64,000 nt of DNA, from NCBI GenBank assembly GCA_011947345.1, contig JAAVTG010000607.1, positions 62,001 to 126,000 of the forward strand, written 5' to 3'. Under the pieces are notes generated by a model. It saw only the letters and a list, made by a program, of their open reading frames with translations, was not told the DNA's origin and made no database searches. The DNA is from Phytophthora quininea (Eukaryota; Oomycota; Peronosporomycetes; Peronosporales; Peronosporaceae). Below are positions 10,046 through 20,227 of the stretch, piece by piece. The translations under genes and the position numbers were made by a program. The first letter of the stretch is position 1; every line of letters starts with the position of its first letter.

Positions 10046-11891
10046 ATAGCTCCGCTCTGTGTGGTTCTCGCCTCGACTGACTCATGACGGGGCCTGAAAA
10101 TCCACAGTCACTTCATCTTTACCCAGAGGCCACGCCAGATCCGCCAATTTTCTGTGGACTTTTACTGTCGCTAGCGTTCACCGAGTTCGCAAAGTCCTCC
10201 GGGCCCCACGCTCACAGTATAACCACAGACCCGCTAGGACTGAGCTTTGTAAAGACTTGCAAGTGATGACGTTGAACTCTTGCTTATAAGGAAAAAATAT
10301 CGCGTTTAAACAAGTGTACTCGCCAAAGATCATTTCTGTTCATTTCACCATGATGCTTTGGCTGCATTTTCCGTTAGCATCTAGCAGAAAAACAACACTT
10401 TAGAGCAGCGTGTGTGAATCACAACAACCATTGTTGAAGGCAACTTCAACACTTGCACATCTTTGCCGACTATTTTGCGAGTTGTTTGTTGTCTGCTTCA
10501 TTCTGCTACCCATTCGTTGACACTTTGGCGTTCAAGACGACCGAGTCGCATCCTTACTCGTAAAACAATGCAGCCAACGCAATGGCAAAATAAAAGGAGA
10601 CATCCATTACGTCCTTCGTTTCGGCGTGTTCCAAGTGCTACAAGATCGAACACTACAGCAGTAGTTCAGGCAGATTACGCCTTGTACCCCGAGTAGTCCT
10701 CAGAGTAATATGAGTAGTCCGAGTGGTCCGAGTAGTCTGAGTAGTCCGAGTGGTCCGAGTAGTCCGAGTGGTCCGAGTAGTCCGAGTAGTCCGAGTACGA
10801 GTAGTCCGACTCGACGGCCTTGCCGACCGCGCACGCGATGCGAGGGGTAACCTTGCCGCACACGGCGTGCAGGATGATGTTGAACTCGGGCGTGTTCTGC
10901 TTGGGCGTGGGGTAGTTGGGGTCGTACCAGACGCCGCTCACCTTCTTGTAGTCGTCCAGCTTGAAGTCTCCGAGCTTCCCGGCCAGATCGCCCTCCTCAC
11001 ACACCAGCGGGTTCTTCGCGTACGAGTCCGGGTTGCAGTTGTACTTGGGCGTCTTGAGCAGACACTCGTCGGTGCCGACGAACTCGGAGAAGGGGCCGCA
11101 CGCCTTGAGCGGGTCGAAGTGGTTGCCCGTGACGGCCAGCGCGCACTTCTCGAACGACTCCGAGTCGTAGTCGTTGGGCCACTTGACGTGGATGTGCCAC
11201 TTGTACTCGGTCACCTCGCCCGTGCAGTTGCCGTCGAACTGCGAGATCTGGTTGGCGTCCACGCCGCTGAAGTCCAGGTCGGCGCTGATGACGGCGAACG
11301 TGGAGAAGGGCCCGGCGTACTGCACCTTGATGGTGCCGCTGATGCCGGCCGCGTACTTGGGGTCGTACGTATACTGGAAGGCCGGCAGGTAGCTGTCGCC
11401 GTAGTAGCCGCTTCCCTGGTTGTAGCCGCTTCCCTGGCTGTAGTCGCTGCCGTAGTCGGAGCCCTGGCTGTAGTCGCTTCCATAGTCGGAGCCCTGGCTG
11501 TAGTCGCTGCCGTAGTCGGAGCCTTGATTGTAGTCGCTGCCGTAGCTGTCTTGGCCCTGGCCGTAGTCGTCGGCCAGACCCACGGTGGCGACGGTCGCAA
11601 AGGTGCAGAAGGTAGCGAGGAGTTTGGTCGTCAGCATCTTCGAGTGGTGGTAGTGGTGGTGGCGGGAACCGGGCGAATCGGAAAGTGAGATCGACGGTGC
11701 TGCTGGACTCGCCCCCAAGAGTCGACAGTACTTGCTTGGATCGCTCTCATCTCATCTCATCGTGAAGCCATCGGCGTGGGTGACGATTCTCTCTGTTCGC
11801 TTCCTTGCGTCAACAGGCACTTGAAGTGACTGTGGGTTTTCAGGCCCCGTCATGAGTCAGTCGAGGTGAGACCCACACAGAGCGGAGCTAT
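10046..11891 (-). mobile_element. Inverted copy of the SOD-carrying unit with 70-bp terminal inverted repeats
   Basis: Terminal repeats lie at 10046-10115 and 11822-11891. The interior matches 6526-8344 in inverted orientation with a 27-bp insertion in the repeat tail of the gene. Both ends keep the 70-bp sequence almost unchanged. Confidence 0.4.
10675..11637 (-). CDS. Secreted Cu-only superoxide dismutase-like protein, inverted duplicate
   Basis: Seen: 320 residues, nine longer than the copy at 6780-7715 because the C-terminal tail has three extra DYS or DHS triplets. Signal peptide, the N-terminal DYSQGS repeats and the core with HIH, GNHFDP, GDL, ILHAVCG and RIACAV are unchanged. The coding difference is confined to the tandem repeat, which suggests slippage after duplication. 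The gene is intact. The two copies lie about 3 kb apart in inverted orientation. Confidence 0.7.
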   Translation of the reverse strand: MLTTKLLATFCTFATVATVGLADDYGQGQDSYGSDYNQGSDYGSDYSQGSDYGSDYSQGSDYGSDYSQGSGYNQGSGYYGDSYLPAFQYTYDPKYAAGISGTIKVQYAGPFSTFAVISADLDFSGVDANQISQFDGNCTGEVTEYKWHIHVKWPNDYDSESFEKCALAVTGNHFDPLKACGPFSEFVGTDECLLKTPKYNCNPDSYAKNPLVCEEGDLAGKLGDFKLDDYKKVSGVWYDPNYPTPKQNTPEFNIILHAVCGKVTPRIACAVGKAVESDYSYSDYSDYSDHSDYSDHSDYSDYSDHSDYSYYSEDYSGYKA

Positions 11892-12280
11892 GCCTTGTTA
11901 AACGGAAGGTCAAAGAGGTGGATTCTCGGCTGCGACCGTCTCACGTCGTCGTACCAAGCAAGCAGCATGGGAGTCGTTGCCATGAATGGTCGACGCTCCA
12001 GGGCCACCGGACCAAGTTTGGGTGGAGTCGTCGGCGAGCACTTGCCAAGACCGAGGAAAGCTGCTGGCAGCTGAGCCTCCGTCGCCAGCCAGGAACTAGC
12101 CGCTGCGACGCACATGGAACAAGTAATCGCGTTGGAGCTCGCACCTTTCTGTGGCGTGATCTCGTTCACCTTTGCGCTATTGCAGTGAAGTCGCCACCGA
12201 CTCGTTTGGTTCCAAGATGATTGACTGGTTGTACTTGCGGCGCCATGGCGGATGAAAACGCTACCGCATCGTTCACACAA
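11888..12280 (-). CDS. Unassigned reading frame, copy 3 of 3, detached from arrestin gene
   Basis: Third copy of the 6137-6529 frame, with one visible Ser to Ala change. The duplication ends 10 bp beyond its start, so no arrestin sequence accompanies it. Being preserved as an open frame in all three copies is weak evidence for coding, because the copies are too young for stops to accumulate. Confidence 0.25.
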   Translation of the reverse strand: MCERCGSVFIRHGAASTTSQSSWNQTSRWRLHCNSAKVNEITPQKGASSNAITCSMCVAAASSWLATEAQLPAAFLGLGKCSPTTPPKLGPVALERRPFMATTPMLLAWYDDVRRSQPRIHLFDLPFNKA

Positions 12281-12347
12281 GTGGTTGCTCCGTTTCCCGC
12301 ATCGATAGTCTGCGCCATTGCTAGCTACTTTGCGACTGCCTTGCTGC

Positions 12348-13887
12348 CTATATCGTCGCCACCGTGCTGCTGGTTAAATAGGCGTAGTTGGTCGCAGCCA
12401 AGCGCGGAGCTTGCTCCATTCGGCGTGCCAGCTCGTGCTCAGCGCAGAACCCTCCGCCCAGCACCCACTGGTTGCACGACGTGAACGAGCACTTCTTGCC
12501 ACCTCCATGCGCTTTGCAGAATCCGCCACCGCGGTTGATGGCCACACATCCCTCCTGCTTGCACCGCGAGCCGCCTCCATGACGGATACAGAAGCCGCGG
12601 CCCTTTTGCCTGTTCGTGCAGCCCTCAAACGTGCACTCTTTGCTGCCTCCGTGGGTCTTGCACAGTTTGAAATTCTGCGCTGCGCGACTGCAGCCGTCCA
12701 CGATGCATAGCACCTTGCCGCCGTGTGTCCGGCAGCGCTTATTCACCTGCCGGATCTTATCACAGCCTTCCACAACGCACTTGCGGCCACCTCCATGAGC
12801 TATGCAGTGACCGCCACCTAAGTCAAATTTGGTGCAAGCCAACGTCTTGCAGCGCTTCCTGGACCTTTGTGCTCCGTGCAAATACCGCCTCCTACCGCCC
12901 AGTGCTTGCAGTTCTCGATCTCGCACTTCTTGCCGCCGCCGTGCCGCTTGCAGAACCCGCCACCTGCATCATAGCAAAGAAGTCAGGGCAGTAACGATCT
13001 ACAAAGCGAAAAGAAACCTACCTCGATCGACTTTGGTGCACTCTGGATGCTTGCACTTCTTGCCACCTCCATGGGAAATGCAGAAGCCGCCGCCAATATC
13101 CCGTCGCTTGCAGCCTTCTTCCTGACAGAACCTGCCACCTCCATGCGCTTTGCAGAACCCTCCTTCCATCTTTTTGTTCTCACATCCTTCGACAGGACAC
13201 ATGGGTTTCCCTCCATGGCCTGAGCAGTATCCGTAGCCCTGTACCTGCTTCTCGCAGCCCTCCTGCTTGCACTTCTTGCCGCCTCCATGTTTGATGCAGA
13301 AACCGTTTCCTTGACTAAACTTATTGCACTTTGATTGCTTGCAGAACTGACTGATCTTGTGGATCCCGCAACGTCCGTCCAAACCTGTTGCCACGCGCGG
13401 ACATCGCACTCGGTTTTTGCCAAAGTAGCGACAGCGATTTTTGGCTAGAAGAGGGACTTGTTTAGGGTGCTCGCGGCTCGTAGACAAGTGCAGGATATCT
13501 CCGACCGCAGCAGCCACCTGAGCATCCTCATCTCCAGCAGCAGCTTCAGCTTCTTCCTGCTCATTAGCAGCTTCCTGAGGTCCTTTCTGAACGGTAGCAG
13601 CGTCGTCCTCCTCTGCGTCCTTCTGGTCCTGCTCGAGCAGCATCCTGGCAAAGTCTGTACCGTCATGGTCCAGCTCTGGGAGACTGTCAGGCCCGAACGA
13701 GTTGCGGAAGTCCAGCTCCGAGTTCTGCGGGGCCGGTAATTCACCTGCCAGCGTATTGATTATACGAGTTAGGAAAGGGAGTATGGCGGGGTTAATACCG
13801 ACGCATACTCATTGCAACTGTGTCGTCCGGACGGATGACGCGCAGGAAGCGCAGGTAGTCGTTCTCTCTCTCGTCGGAGGCGTCCAT
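12348..13887 (-). CDS. WRKY19-like Cys/His repeat (zinc-binding) protein
   Basis: Seen: exon 1 13887-13809 (MDASDERENDYLRFLRV...), intron, exon 2 13744-about 13021, intron near 13020-12966, last exon to a stop at 12348. The acidic N-terminal part leads into about twelve repeats of roughly 23 residues, each like C..EGC.K...GGGFC..HGGGK.C. Known: oomycete proteins with such repeats are annotated 'WRKY19-like zinc finger'; several are predicted nuclear proteins but function is not established. The frame shifts by one base near 12870, within a repeat, so either a lesion or a sequence error; the rest stays open to the stop. The C-terminus ends 58 bp before the IR2 breakpoint at 12290. Confidence 0.7.
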
Positions 13888-14047
13888 AGCGCCCACACAC
13901 AGCAGCCCAAGAGCGGCCAAGACGCGGAATAACGGCAATTGACGGGCGTCTTTCGCTCTGAACACACGTTTTACACAGACTGGGTCGGCTTAAAATCCTT
14001 TTTTAACGGATGGCTACATTTCAATGCACTTCAACACCTTGCTTGTT

Positions 14048-15141
14048 TTACTCGCCGAGTCGCACAAGTGTCAGATAACTCGTGGAGCTGAGCTCGGCAC
14101 TGCACAAGACACCGAGTTCGTCCTGTTTTCCCAAATGCGTGATGCAGTTCAGCGAAGTGGAGCTGCAGTTGCCCTGCTCAAAGCCGCAGTACGCGGATTG
14201 GATGCAGACGCTGCCTTTCATCAACTTGACGACTCGGTTGTAGCCACTCGCCTTGTAGTTAGTCAGCACCGTTACCTGGTAGGTCCCTGGCGTTGTCACT
14301 CGAAGCACAGACGTCGGACTGAACGTGAATCTAGGCATGCCACTCGTCCACACCAACATTTCTCCATGCTTGTTGTTGGCTTGCACCTGAAGCAGCACGC
14401 AGTCGGTAATCGCTGCAGTACAAGCTGCAAAAGCTTATTCGTCGTCGTCTGCAGCTCTGTGGATGCAGCATCCCGTTGTGCCGCTTCTTGACGAAGTCGC
14501 GCCACTTCTTCACGAAGTTCCCGTATCGCCTCGCTGTCGATTCCATTTCCAATGCTGGTTACCTCATCCTGAAGGTCCTTCACTTTGGACTCCAACACAT
14601 CCATCCTATCTACTGCCATTGGTTCCAAAAGAAACAATATCGAGCGATACGCCTCTTCTTAAGCACCTGGATCTCCATCTCCAGCTCCAGCTCAAACATG
14701 TCGCCTTTGCGTCGCTCGAAGCGGTTGGTAATATTCCCCACATCGTTACTGTTTAACAGGTCGCTAAAACACTAAGAAAAATAATACTGTAAGCATAAAA
14801 CTATAATAAACAAATATAAATGGTGTACTTACTTCGACGTAGTCTGATGCAGCGGCTTCAGGGATCGAGTTGGACATGTCGACGTAATTCTCCAACCCCA
14901 ACTCTGTCGTGCACCTAACACACAAATACCATTAAAAATGTAAGTTTGTTATGCAAGTTGCTAATGATTGTTGTTCTTACCATTGCTCTTTGCTCGTGCA
15001 ATTCTCGAGCCAGATGCGGAGCTTCCCGCTCTTTAGGATCAACGTGTAGCGGTACGTGGGCGCAGGAGGCGCCGCGAAGACGGTGGTGCCTTCAAGCCGA
15101 AGGAACTCGTCGTCCAAGGCATCGGACTGGCTTGTTTGCAT
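14048..15141 (-). pseudogene. HCJ family copy 3 (full-length architecture, frame-broken)
   Basis: Seen: exon 1 15141-14981 ends KEQW; exon 2 14914-14833 (82 nt) ends DYVE; exon 3 14771-14048 begins CFSDLLN. Exon 3 holds the coil entry VDRMDVLESKVKDLQ and the C-terminal beta domain with PGTYQVTV and TSYLTLVRLGE at the end. Exon 3 is 724 nt where intact members have a multiple of three; the frame shifts just before FLLEPMAV and again near 14400. All splice sites are canonical. It is arranged head-to-head with copy 4 across 15142-15550. Two one-base changes could be decay or sequencing error. Confidence 0.65.
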
Positions 15142-15550
15142 TGTTCTTCTTTGGCTACATAAGTATCTTGAGAGGCTGGTGGGGCTAGAATTGTAAATAC
15201 GGACGCAACGCAATTGTTGATTTCGATAGTCGATGGTCAATACGGAATCCTCCAGCAACAGGACGGCTTGCACCAGAATTGGCACATCATTTCCTTACTC
15301 ATCGAGAGAACAAGCGCGGTGAGCGTTGATCTCGGCAAAACACCCATTTAGTTCCGGCCAGCTAGCTACCAGTCACAAGTAATTCCGACGGATTTCACTT
15401 TTTAATGAGGTTAAAAGCGCCACGATCTTCTCGATTTCCTGCGAGTTGACGCTGCCTGTACCTTCAGAATCGCAGCGACAAATAGCCCGTTCGAAAAGAA
15501 CCATCGAATACCGCCGACTACGCTGCTTCATTTCCGCATCTGCGCTCGAG
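15142..15550. promoter_or_regulatory. Divergent intergenic region between HCJ copies 3 and 4
   Basis: A 409-bp space between two head-to-head family members, probably holding both promoters. The outer boundary of the large palindrome (15424) falls here, so copy 4 and its right-arm duplicate share only about 127 bp of upstream DNA. No specific motif is claimed. Confidence 0.35.
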
Positions 15551-16661
15551 ATGGCACCCGAGACTGCTTCTGCATTGACGACCGCCAAGACGGAGCAATT
15601 CGTCGACTCCACCGCCGCCGCCCAATGCTTTCTCAAGTTCGAAGGCGTCACGGTCTTCGCCAAATCTTCAACAGGCAGCTATCGGTACTCACTCACACTT
15701 GAGAACGGCAAGCTGTGCGTTTGGCTTGAAGACTACACCACCCAGGAGCAGTGGTAAAGTACATCGGTTGCTTCATTATCCCTGCAATGATTTTGAAACT
15801 CGAGCCGTGTGTTGTCAGGTGCACGATGCAGCTGAGTCTGGACGAGTACGTGGACCAGTCCAACGCCATCTTCCCAGACGCCACTGCAGCAGACTACGTC
15901 GAGGTAGCATCGACTTGCTTTGCTTCAGTTACTTTCTGCTACTGACAACTTGGTTGTAGTGCTTCCACGACCTGCTGGACGGCAGCAAGAACGATGCCGA
16001 CAAGACCTCGACCACCTTCCAACGTCTCGATGACGGAACGGCCGAGCTGACTCTGGTCGTGGAAGTGCACGTGCTGAAGAGATCTCGAGAGGTGACATTC
16101 ACCTTCCCGTTGGATTCCATCCCGTTGGAGAAGGTGAGCGTGATGGAGACCAAGATCCGAGACCTGGAGGACGATCTGGACGATCTGGACGATCTGCGCT
16201 GCGATAGTGACTGCGTCGTGTGCGGGCAGAACGGTGCGATCCAGGGCCTGCGGGATGAGGTGAACAGGCTGCGTCAAGCTGTCGAGCGCCGCAGCGCAGC
16301 CATCTACTTGCAGGCGACGGCCAAGGTTGGGGACGCCATCTCATGGCAGACGACGGACCCTCACTCCACCACCGCCGCCACCGCCAACGGAAACGACGGC
16401 GTTGTCCACGTCTCGGTGGCAAGCACGTACCTGTTGACTGTGGTGGTGAACCACCAGGCGTCGTTCGCCAACGCGTTCGTGCAGCTGATGCTGGGTGGTC
16501 GCTGCATCCAGGCCGCGTACTGCGGCTACGGCATGGGCAGTTGCGGCTCCACCTCGCTCACGTGCGTCACGTACCTGGGCAAGCAGGACGAGATGAGCGT
16601 GCAGTGCAGCGACCAGCTCGCGTACACGAGTTTCTTGACGCTCGTCCGGCTTAGCGGTTGA
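15551..16661 (+). CDS. HCJ family copy 4, intact: XRCC4-superfamily-like head, coiled coil, C1q-like domain
   Basis: Seen: exons 15551-15753, 15819-15903 and 15960-16661 join in frame to 329 residues. Residues about 25-65 form a small beta region ending WLEDYTTQEQW; a helix YVDQSN..DATAADYVE CFHDLLD follows; then strands FTFPLDSIPLEK and a coil beginning VSVMETKIRDLEDDL. The last 130 residues form a beta-rich domain ending SFLTLVRLSG with three conserved Cys. Known: XRCC4, SAS-6 and CCDC61 share a beta head with an inserted helix pair, then a parallel coiled coil. Inferred: a dimeric or oligomeric scaffold with a jelly-roll tail; no experimental role is known. No signal peptide. Duplicate at 32908-34018. 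Confidence 0.7.
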
Positions 16662-17025
16662 GGGGGGCAGTGCTCACGACAGGACATGTCATCTGAAGAC
16701 ACCTACAGCAGTCATTGAAATGATTTAAATGGACTGCTAGGAGGCTGGTTTCTTTTCTTGTTACCACGCGGTTCGGCCACACGCTTGTCCTCATCACACT
16801 CGCTGGCAGCAGTCGCCGTCAACTTGGAGCTTTGGCGACCAGGTTGTGCCTGTTGTGACAACAGTTATTGTGGCGCCAAACTAAGGTCAAAACACTGCCG
16901 TATATTGCCTCACTAGCTACTGCTCGTGCTGTTTCTTCTCACTCTCAGTTATCGTTGGGGCCAAATGAGTTGTCTCTACGGTCATCACCTGTAGCGTGGA
17001 CTCTTCATAGAGCATGGGGAGTGAA

Positions 17026-17643
17026 TCACTCGCTGTTGCACTCGGGTCGGCCGTGCCACCAACGCTCTTCCAGCTTTTCCATCGTGCACTCGAACAGCTC
17101 ATTCCCGAGCTTGGCACTGACGATGTTGTGCTGATGGCAGAGCCAGAGCGAGAAGCTCGTGCGCGACTCGACGCTGCGAATAGCCATAACAACAGCACAT
17201 GCGGTTGAGTGTCACGGCACGTAGTGTATGTGCCATCACCAAATCAAATCGTACCGAGGCGGAGACTTGGCCACTTCCACCTGAAAGTCTGGAGCGCAGT
17301 GCGAGCACGGGTACAAGAGCGACAGCGTCTCAATGAACGTCTTCGTCTTTTGCTGATACTCTGGGCTCGGGTTGTCCGGGTAAGCCAAGCCCATCGTGTG
17401 GAGCTGCATGAGTCGCAGCGGAGTCAGTCGTCAGGATCTCGTCACGATGTTAGTACCAACGACTAGATCACGCAAACTCACCAGTGACCACGTCGCTTGC
17501 CCGAGGGTCTCGCGGTTCACCGGGCACTCTTTCGGCTTGATATGCTCCTCAGTGTTCGACGGCATTCCGGAGGTCTGGGAGATATTTGTTGGTGTTGACG
17601 AAGTTGCTATGCTCAATGACGGCGAATTGGAAAGTAATGACAT
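17026..17643 (-). CDS. ERV1: FAD-linked sulfhydryl oxidase, ERV1/ALR type (left copy)
   Basis: Seen: exons 17643-17482, 17403-17240 and 17173-17026 join to 157 residues. The product has the family signature CPVNRETLGQATWSLLHT, the redox pair YPCSHC, the FAD-contact segment HQHNIVSAKLG, and the ending FECTMEKLEERWWHGRPEC. Known: ERV1/ALR works in the mitochondrial intermembrane space, reoxidising the import receptor Mia40 and passing electrons to cytochrome c or oxygen; many protists have ERV1 but no Mia40. Splice donors here are GTGAGT and GTGATG. The start at 17643 is the first ATG that precedes a low-complexity Ser/Thr leader. All exon phases agree, so this copy looks functional. It is duplicated at 31931-32544. 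Confidence 0.85.
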
Positions 17644-17699
17644 GGGGACGACGCGCGTTGTGGCCTGCAGCCCAAGTCCACCACGGGCGCGCCACTCAG

Positions 17700-18093
17700 A
17701 GTGACTGATCACACTCGAGGCTGTGAAAAAGTGAAGCCCACGCCCTTGTGTGCCTGACCTACAATTGTTGATTTGGTCCGGTCGAAATCCGCGCACACAG
17801 CCGGCCACATGGAGCCAAAGCGCATTCTTGAGATGGTGGGTGGTTCAGCAATGCAACCAAGACGAAGTGGCTCAACTCGGAGGTCGCCGTCAAGAAACTC
17901 ATGATGGCCGACAAGAAGCGCGAGATGTGGCAAAATGTTCGAACACAAGGTGGACGTTTACTTTGGTCTCGGCGTGGCTTTTCTCGAAGCTGCTCAACCG
18001 CTCTACCCCTTCAGAACCGGGCATTCTGGTTAGTAAAGTACATCCTGGTTCTGCAAATGATGCGTCCACGTCGTGTTGGGGACTAATCAAATG
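17700..18093 (+). pseudogene. Possible protein kinase fragment
   Basis: Frames in this stretch read ...WLNSEVAVKKLMMADKKREMWQ, resembling the kinase strand that carries the invariant lysine (VAVK) in oomycete TKL-type kinases, followed one frame over by a segment starting VDVYFGLG. No catalytic loop or complete lobe is present. The identical fragment is in the right arm at about 31485-31870. Weak call. Confidence 0.3.
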
Positions 18094-20227
18094 ACTCGTG
18101 TCGAGCTCCCGTAACCTGAAGTGGTAACGGTGAAGTAAAGGAATGTGATTGGATAAAATGTCTGCCTTTGGCCGTCTCCTTCAGAATTCGACACGCCAGA
18201 CACGCTGCACTTGAAGGAGTTGCCGTCGACCGCCGGCGGGTGTGCGCCGCCAAGATCGCTGTCAGCACTAATATCGCGCCCCAAGAAGCCCAAAGGGGTG
18301 ACCAAGGATCTCCCGGCCGCGAATGGCGCGAAGATGACGGCGAGAAGTCACCACCACCCGGCAGGGTGGCCAGCAGGTTGTCGTTTTGTGTCGGTACATG
18401 AGGTGTGCTGAGCTCTCATGGTAAACACGATAGCAGTGGACGTATTGACGATTATGTTGAGATATATGCTAACTTCGTGCTGCTGTTTTTTTCCTTTTCT
18501 ACTGCGAAAGGGAACTGAGCGTGCCTCTGGGTTCGTGTCATGAATGGCTTCTCGAATCCGGCGCAAGGTCGTGACAGCTCTCTCAGAGCGCTGTTTGTGC
18601 GGGTGCTTTGGGGGCTTCAACAGCACTTTTGCCATTCCCTGATAATAAAGGCTGTCGACCTGCTCCTGATTTGTAGGCCGATGCATCTCGATGTCGTCTG
18701 AAGCTTCGATGCCGACAGAGATATGGCGCACAAGAACGGACCACTCGGAAAACATCTTGCGGTTAGACGCAGAGAAATCACAGGTGTGCAATGTTCGAAA
18801 TGGAGGATATCCCGCTGCTTGGTTGTCTAGCCACCACAGACGCCACACACCCAGCGCGTCAAGTTGCGGAAATTTGAACTGCTCTGGCATCTTATGGAAC
18901 CGACCGTCGGATGGCCAGTAATGGACACTACTTTGACGGCTTTGAGGGGAGTTAGACTCCATTGCAGCGTTCTGCCTTTGCCACAGCCCTGCCTCCTGGA
19001 GCTGCGACCGGATTGTAGTGCCAAGAGCATCTCGCGTGATGCTACCATGCCCAATGCATCTCTCCTCTAAAAGCTTGTCGAATCCATCCAACAGCACGTC
19101 AGGTAGACGCTGTAGAGCTGTGCGTGTCTGCGAGTGCTGCTGTAGCAGCTCGATATGTGGTGGTATCCCCGTGGGTCGTATCCACGAGTTTGGTGTCATA
19201 CTAAGAAGGCTTTGCAGCTTATCGGTGACCCTTTCACCTCGGAATACATACGAAGAGAGCAGTGGATGGCTTTGAGATACATGGCGGCGAACGTATCTCG
19301 CGTGTTGCACAATTGGTGCCAAACAGAGATGCAATATGGGGGCAAGGTGGGCATCGGTTTTCATGCTCGGGAACATCTTCGCAATGCTGTCTAGCACGAA
19401 TTCGTCTGAGGGGTCCTTGAAGTGTGGTGGTAGCGACGCGAACCGTGAGCTGTTCTGAGGCATGCCGGCGACGACGCGCCCCAGATACTGATCGCCGGCT
19501 GCTTCGTAGCGAAAAAGCGATCTTGGACGCCGCCTAAGGACCAGCCGCAACGCAAGCACACGCTGACAATCGACGGACTGACCGTGCTGCCGCTGCTGGC
19601 ATAGGTAGCCACTCCCTTCCTGATGGAATGCGTCCCGTAAACCTTTTGCCCAGTGATTTCTTCCAACATTTTGCCAAGCACCTTGCAAAAGCGAGACTTT
19701 TGGTTCGAGCCAGGGAAAAGTTTGCCTGTCGTGAGAGTTGAGTTTGATGCTAGATAAATCCCGAGCGCGAGTACCCAACAGCATGATGGCTGAGTGGGGT
19801 TGGCGTAAATATGACGAGTATCCTTGGGGCCACTTCCCTCTTGGTTTGCTTTTGTTTTGTGCAGCACACATCCAACACTGTCATCCGCGCTGTGTAAATG
19901 CGAGAGGTGCAGCGTTTCCACCGACTTGGAACGACACATTAGGTTCCATTGCGACAGCAAGAAGAGGTGAGCAAATCCATTGTCATCAAGTGACAAAGTG
20001 CGCCCCGCCAATTGCGTGTACAGGGAAAATGTCAGCGGTTCTTTTCCAGACTTGCGCTCACATCCAGCTTGATCATTGTCTGCTTCTACTCGTTTAAGCC
20101 CTCTGAAAAATGTTTTGAGGTCGTCCAGATATTCTGGGGGCAGATCCAACCGCTTCCGCCGGTAAACGTCCTTCAAAGCACTTCGATACCCACTCAGTGT
20201 GGATACCTTGATGGCGCCACTGTTCAT

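Larger units (their letters stand above)
10046..12290 (-). repeat. Inverted repeat IR2, right arm (B' plus end of A'')
   Basis: Inverted copy of 6130-8344. Homology stops abruptly at 12290, 58 bp beyond the stop of the adjacent zinc-repeat gene, marking a duplication breakpoint. Confidence 0.85.
15424..18093 (+). repeat. Large palindrome, left arm, outer part
   Basis: Inverted match to about 31485-34144. It carries HCJ copy 4, the ERV1 gene and a kinase-like fragment. It is separated from the inner part of the arm by the Crypton insertion. Confidence 0.9.
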
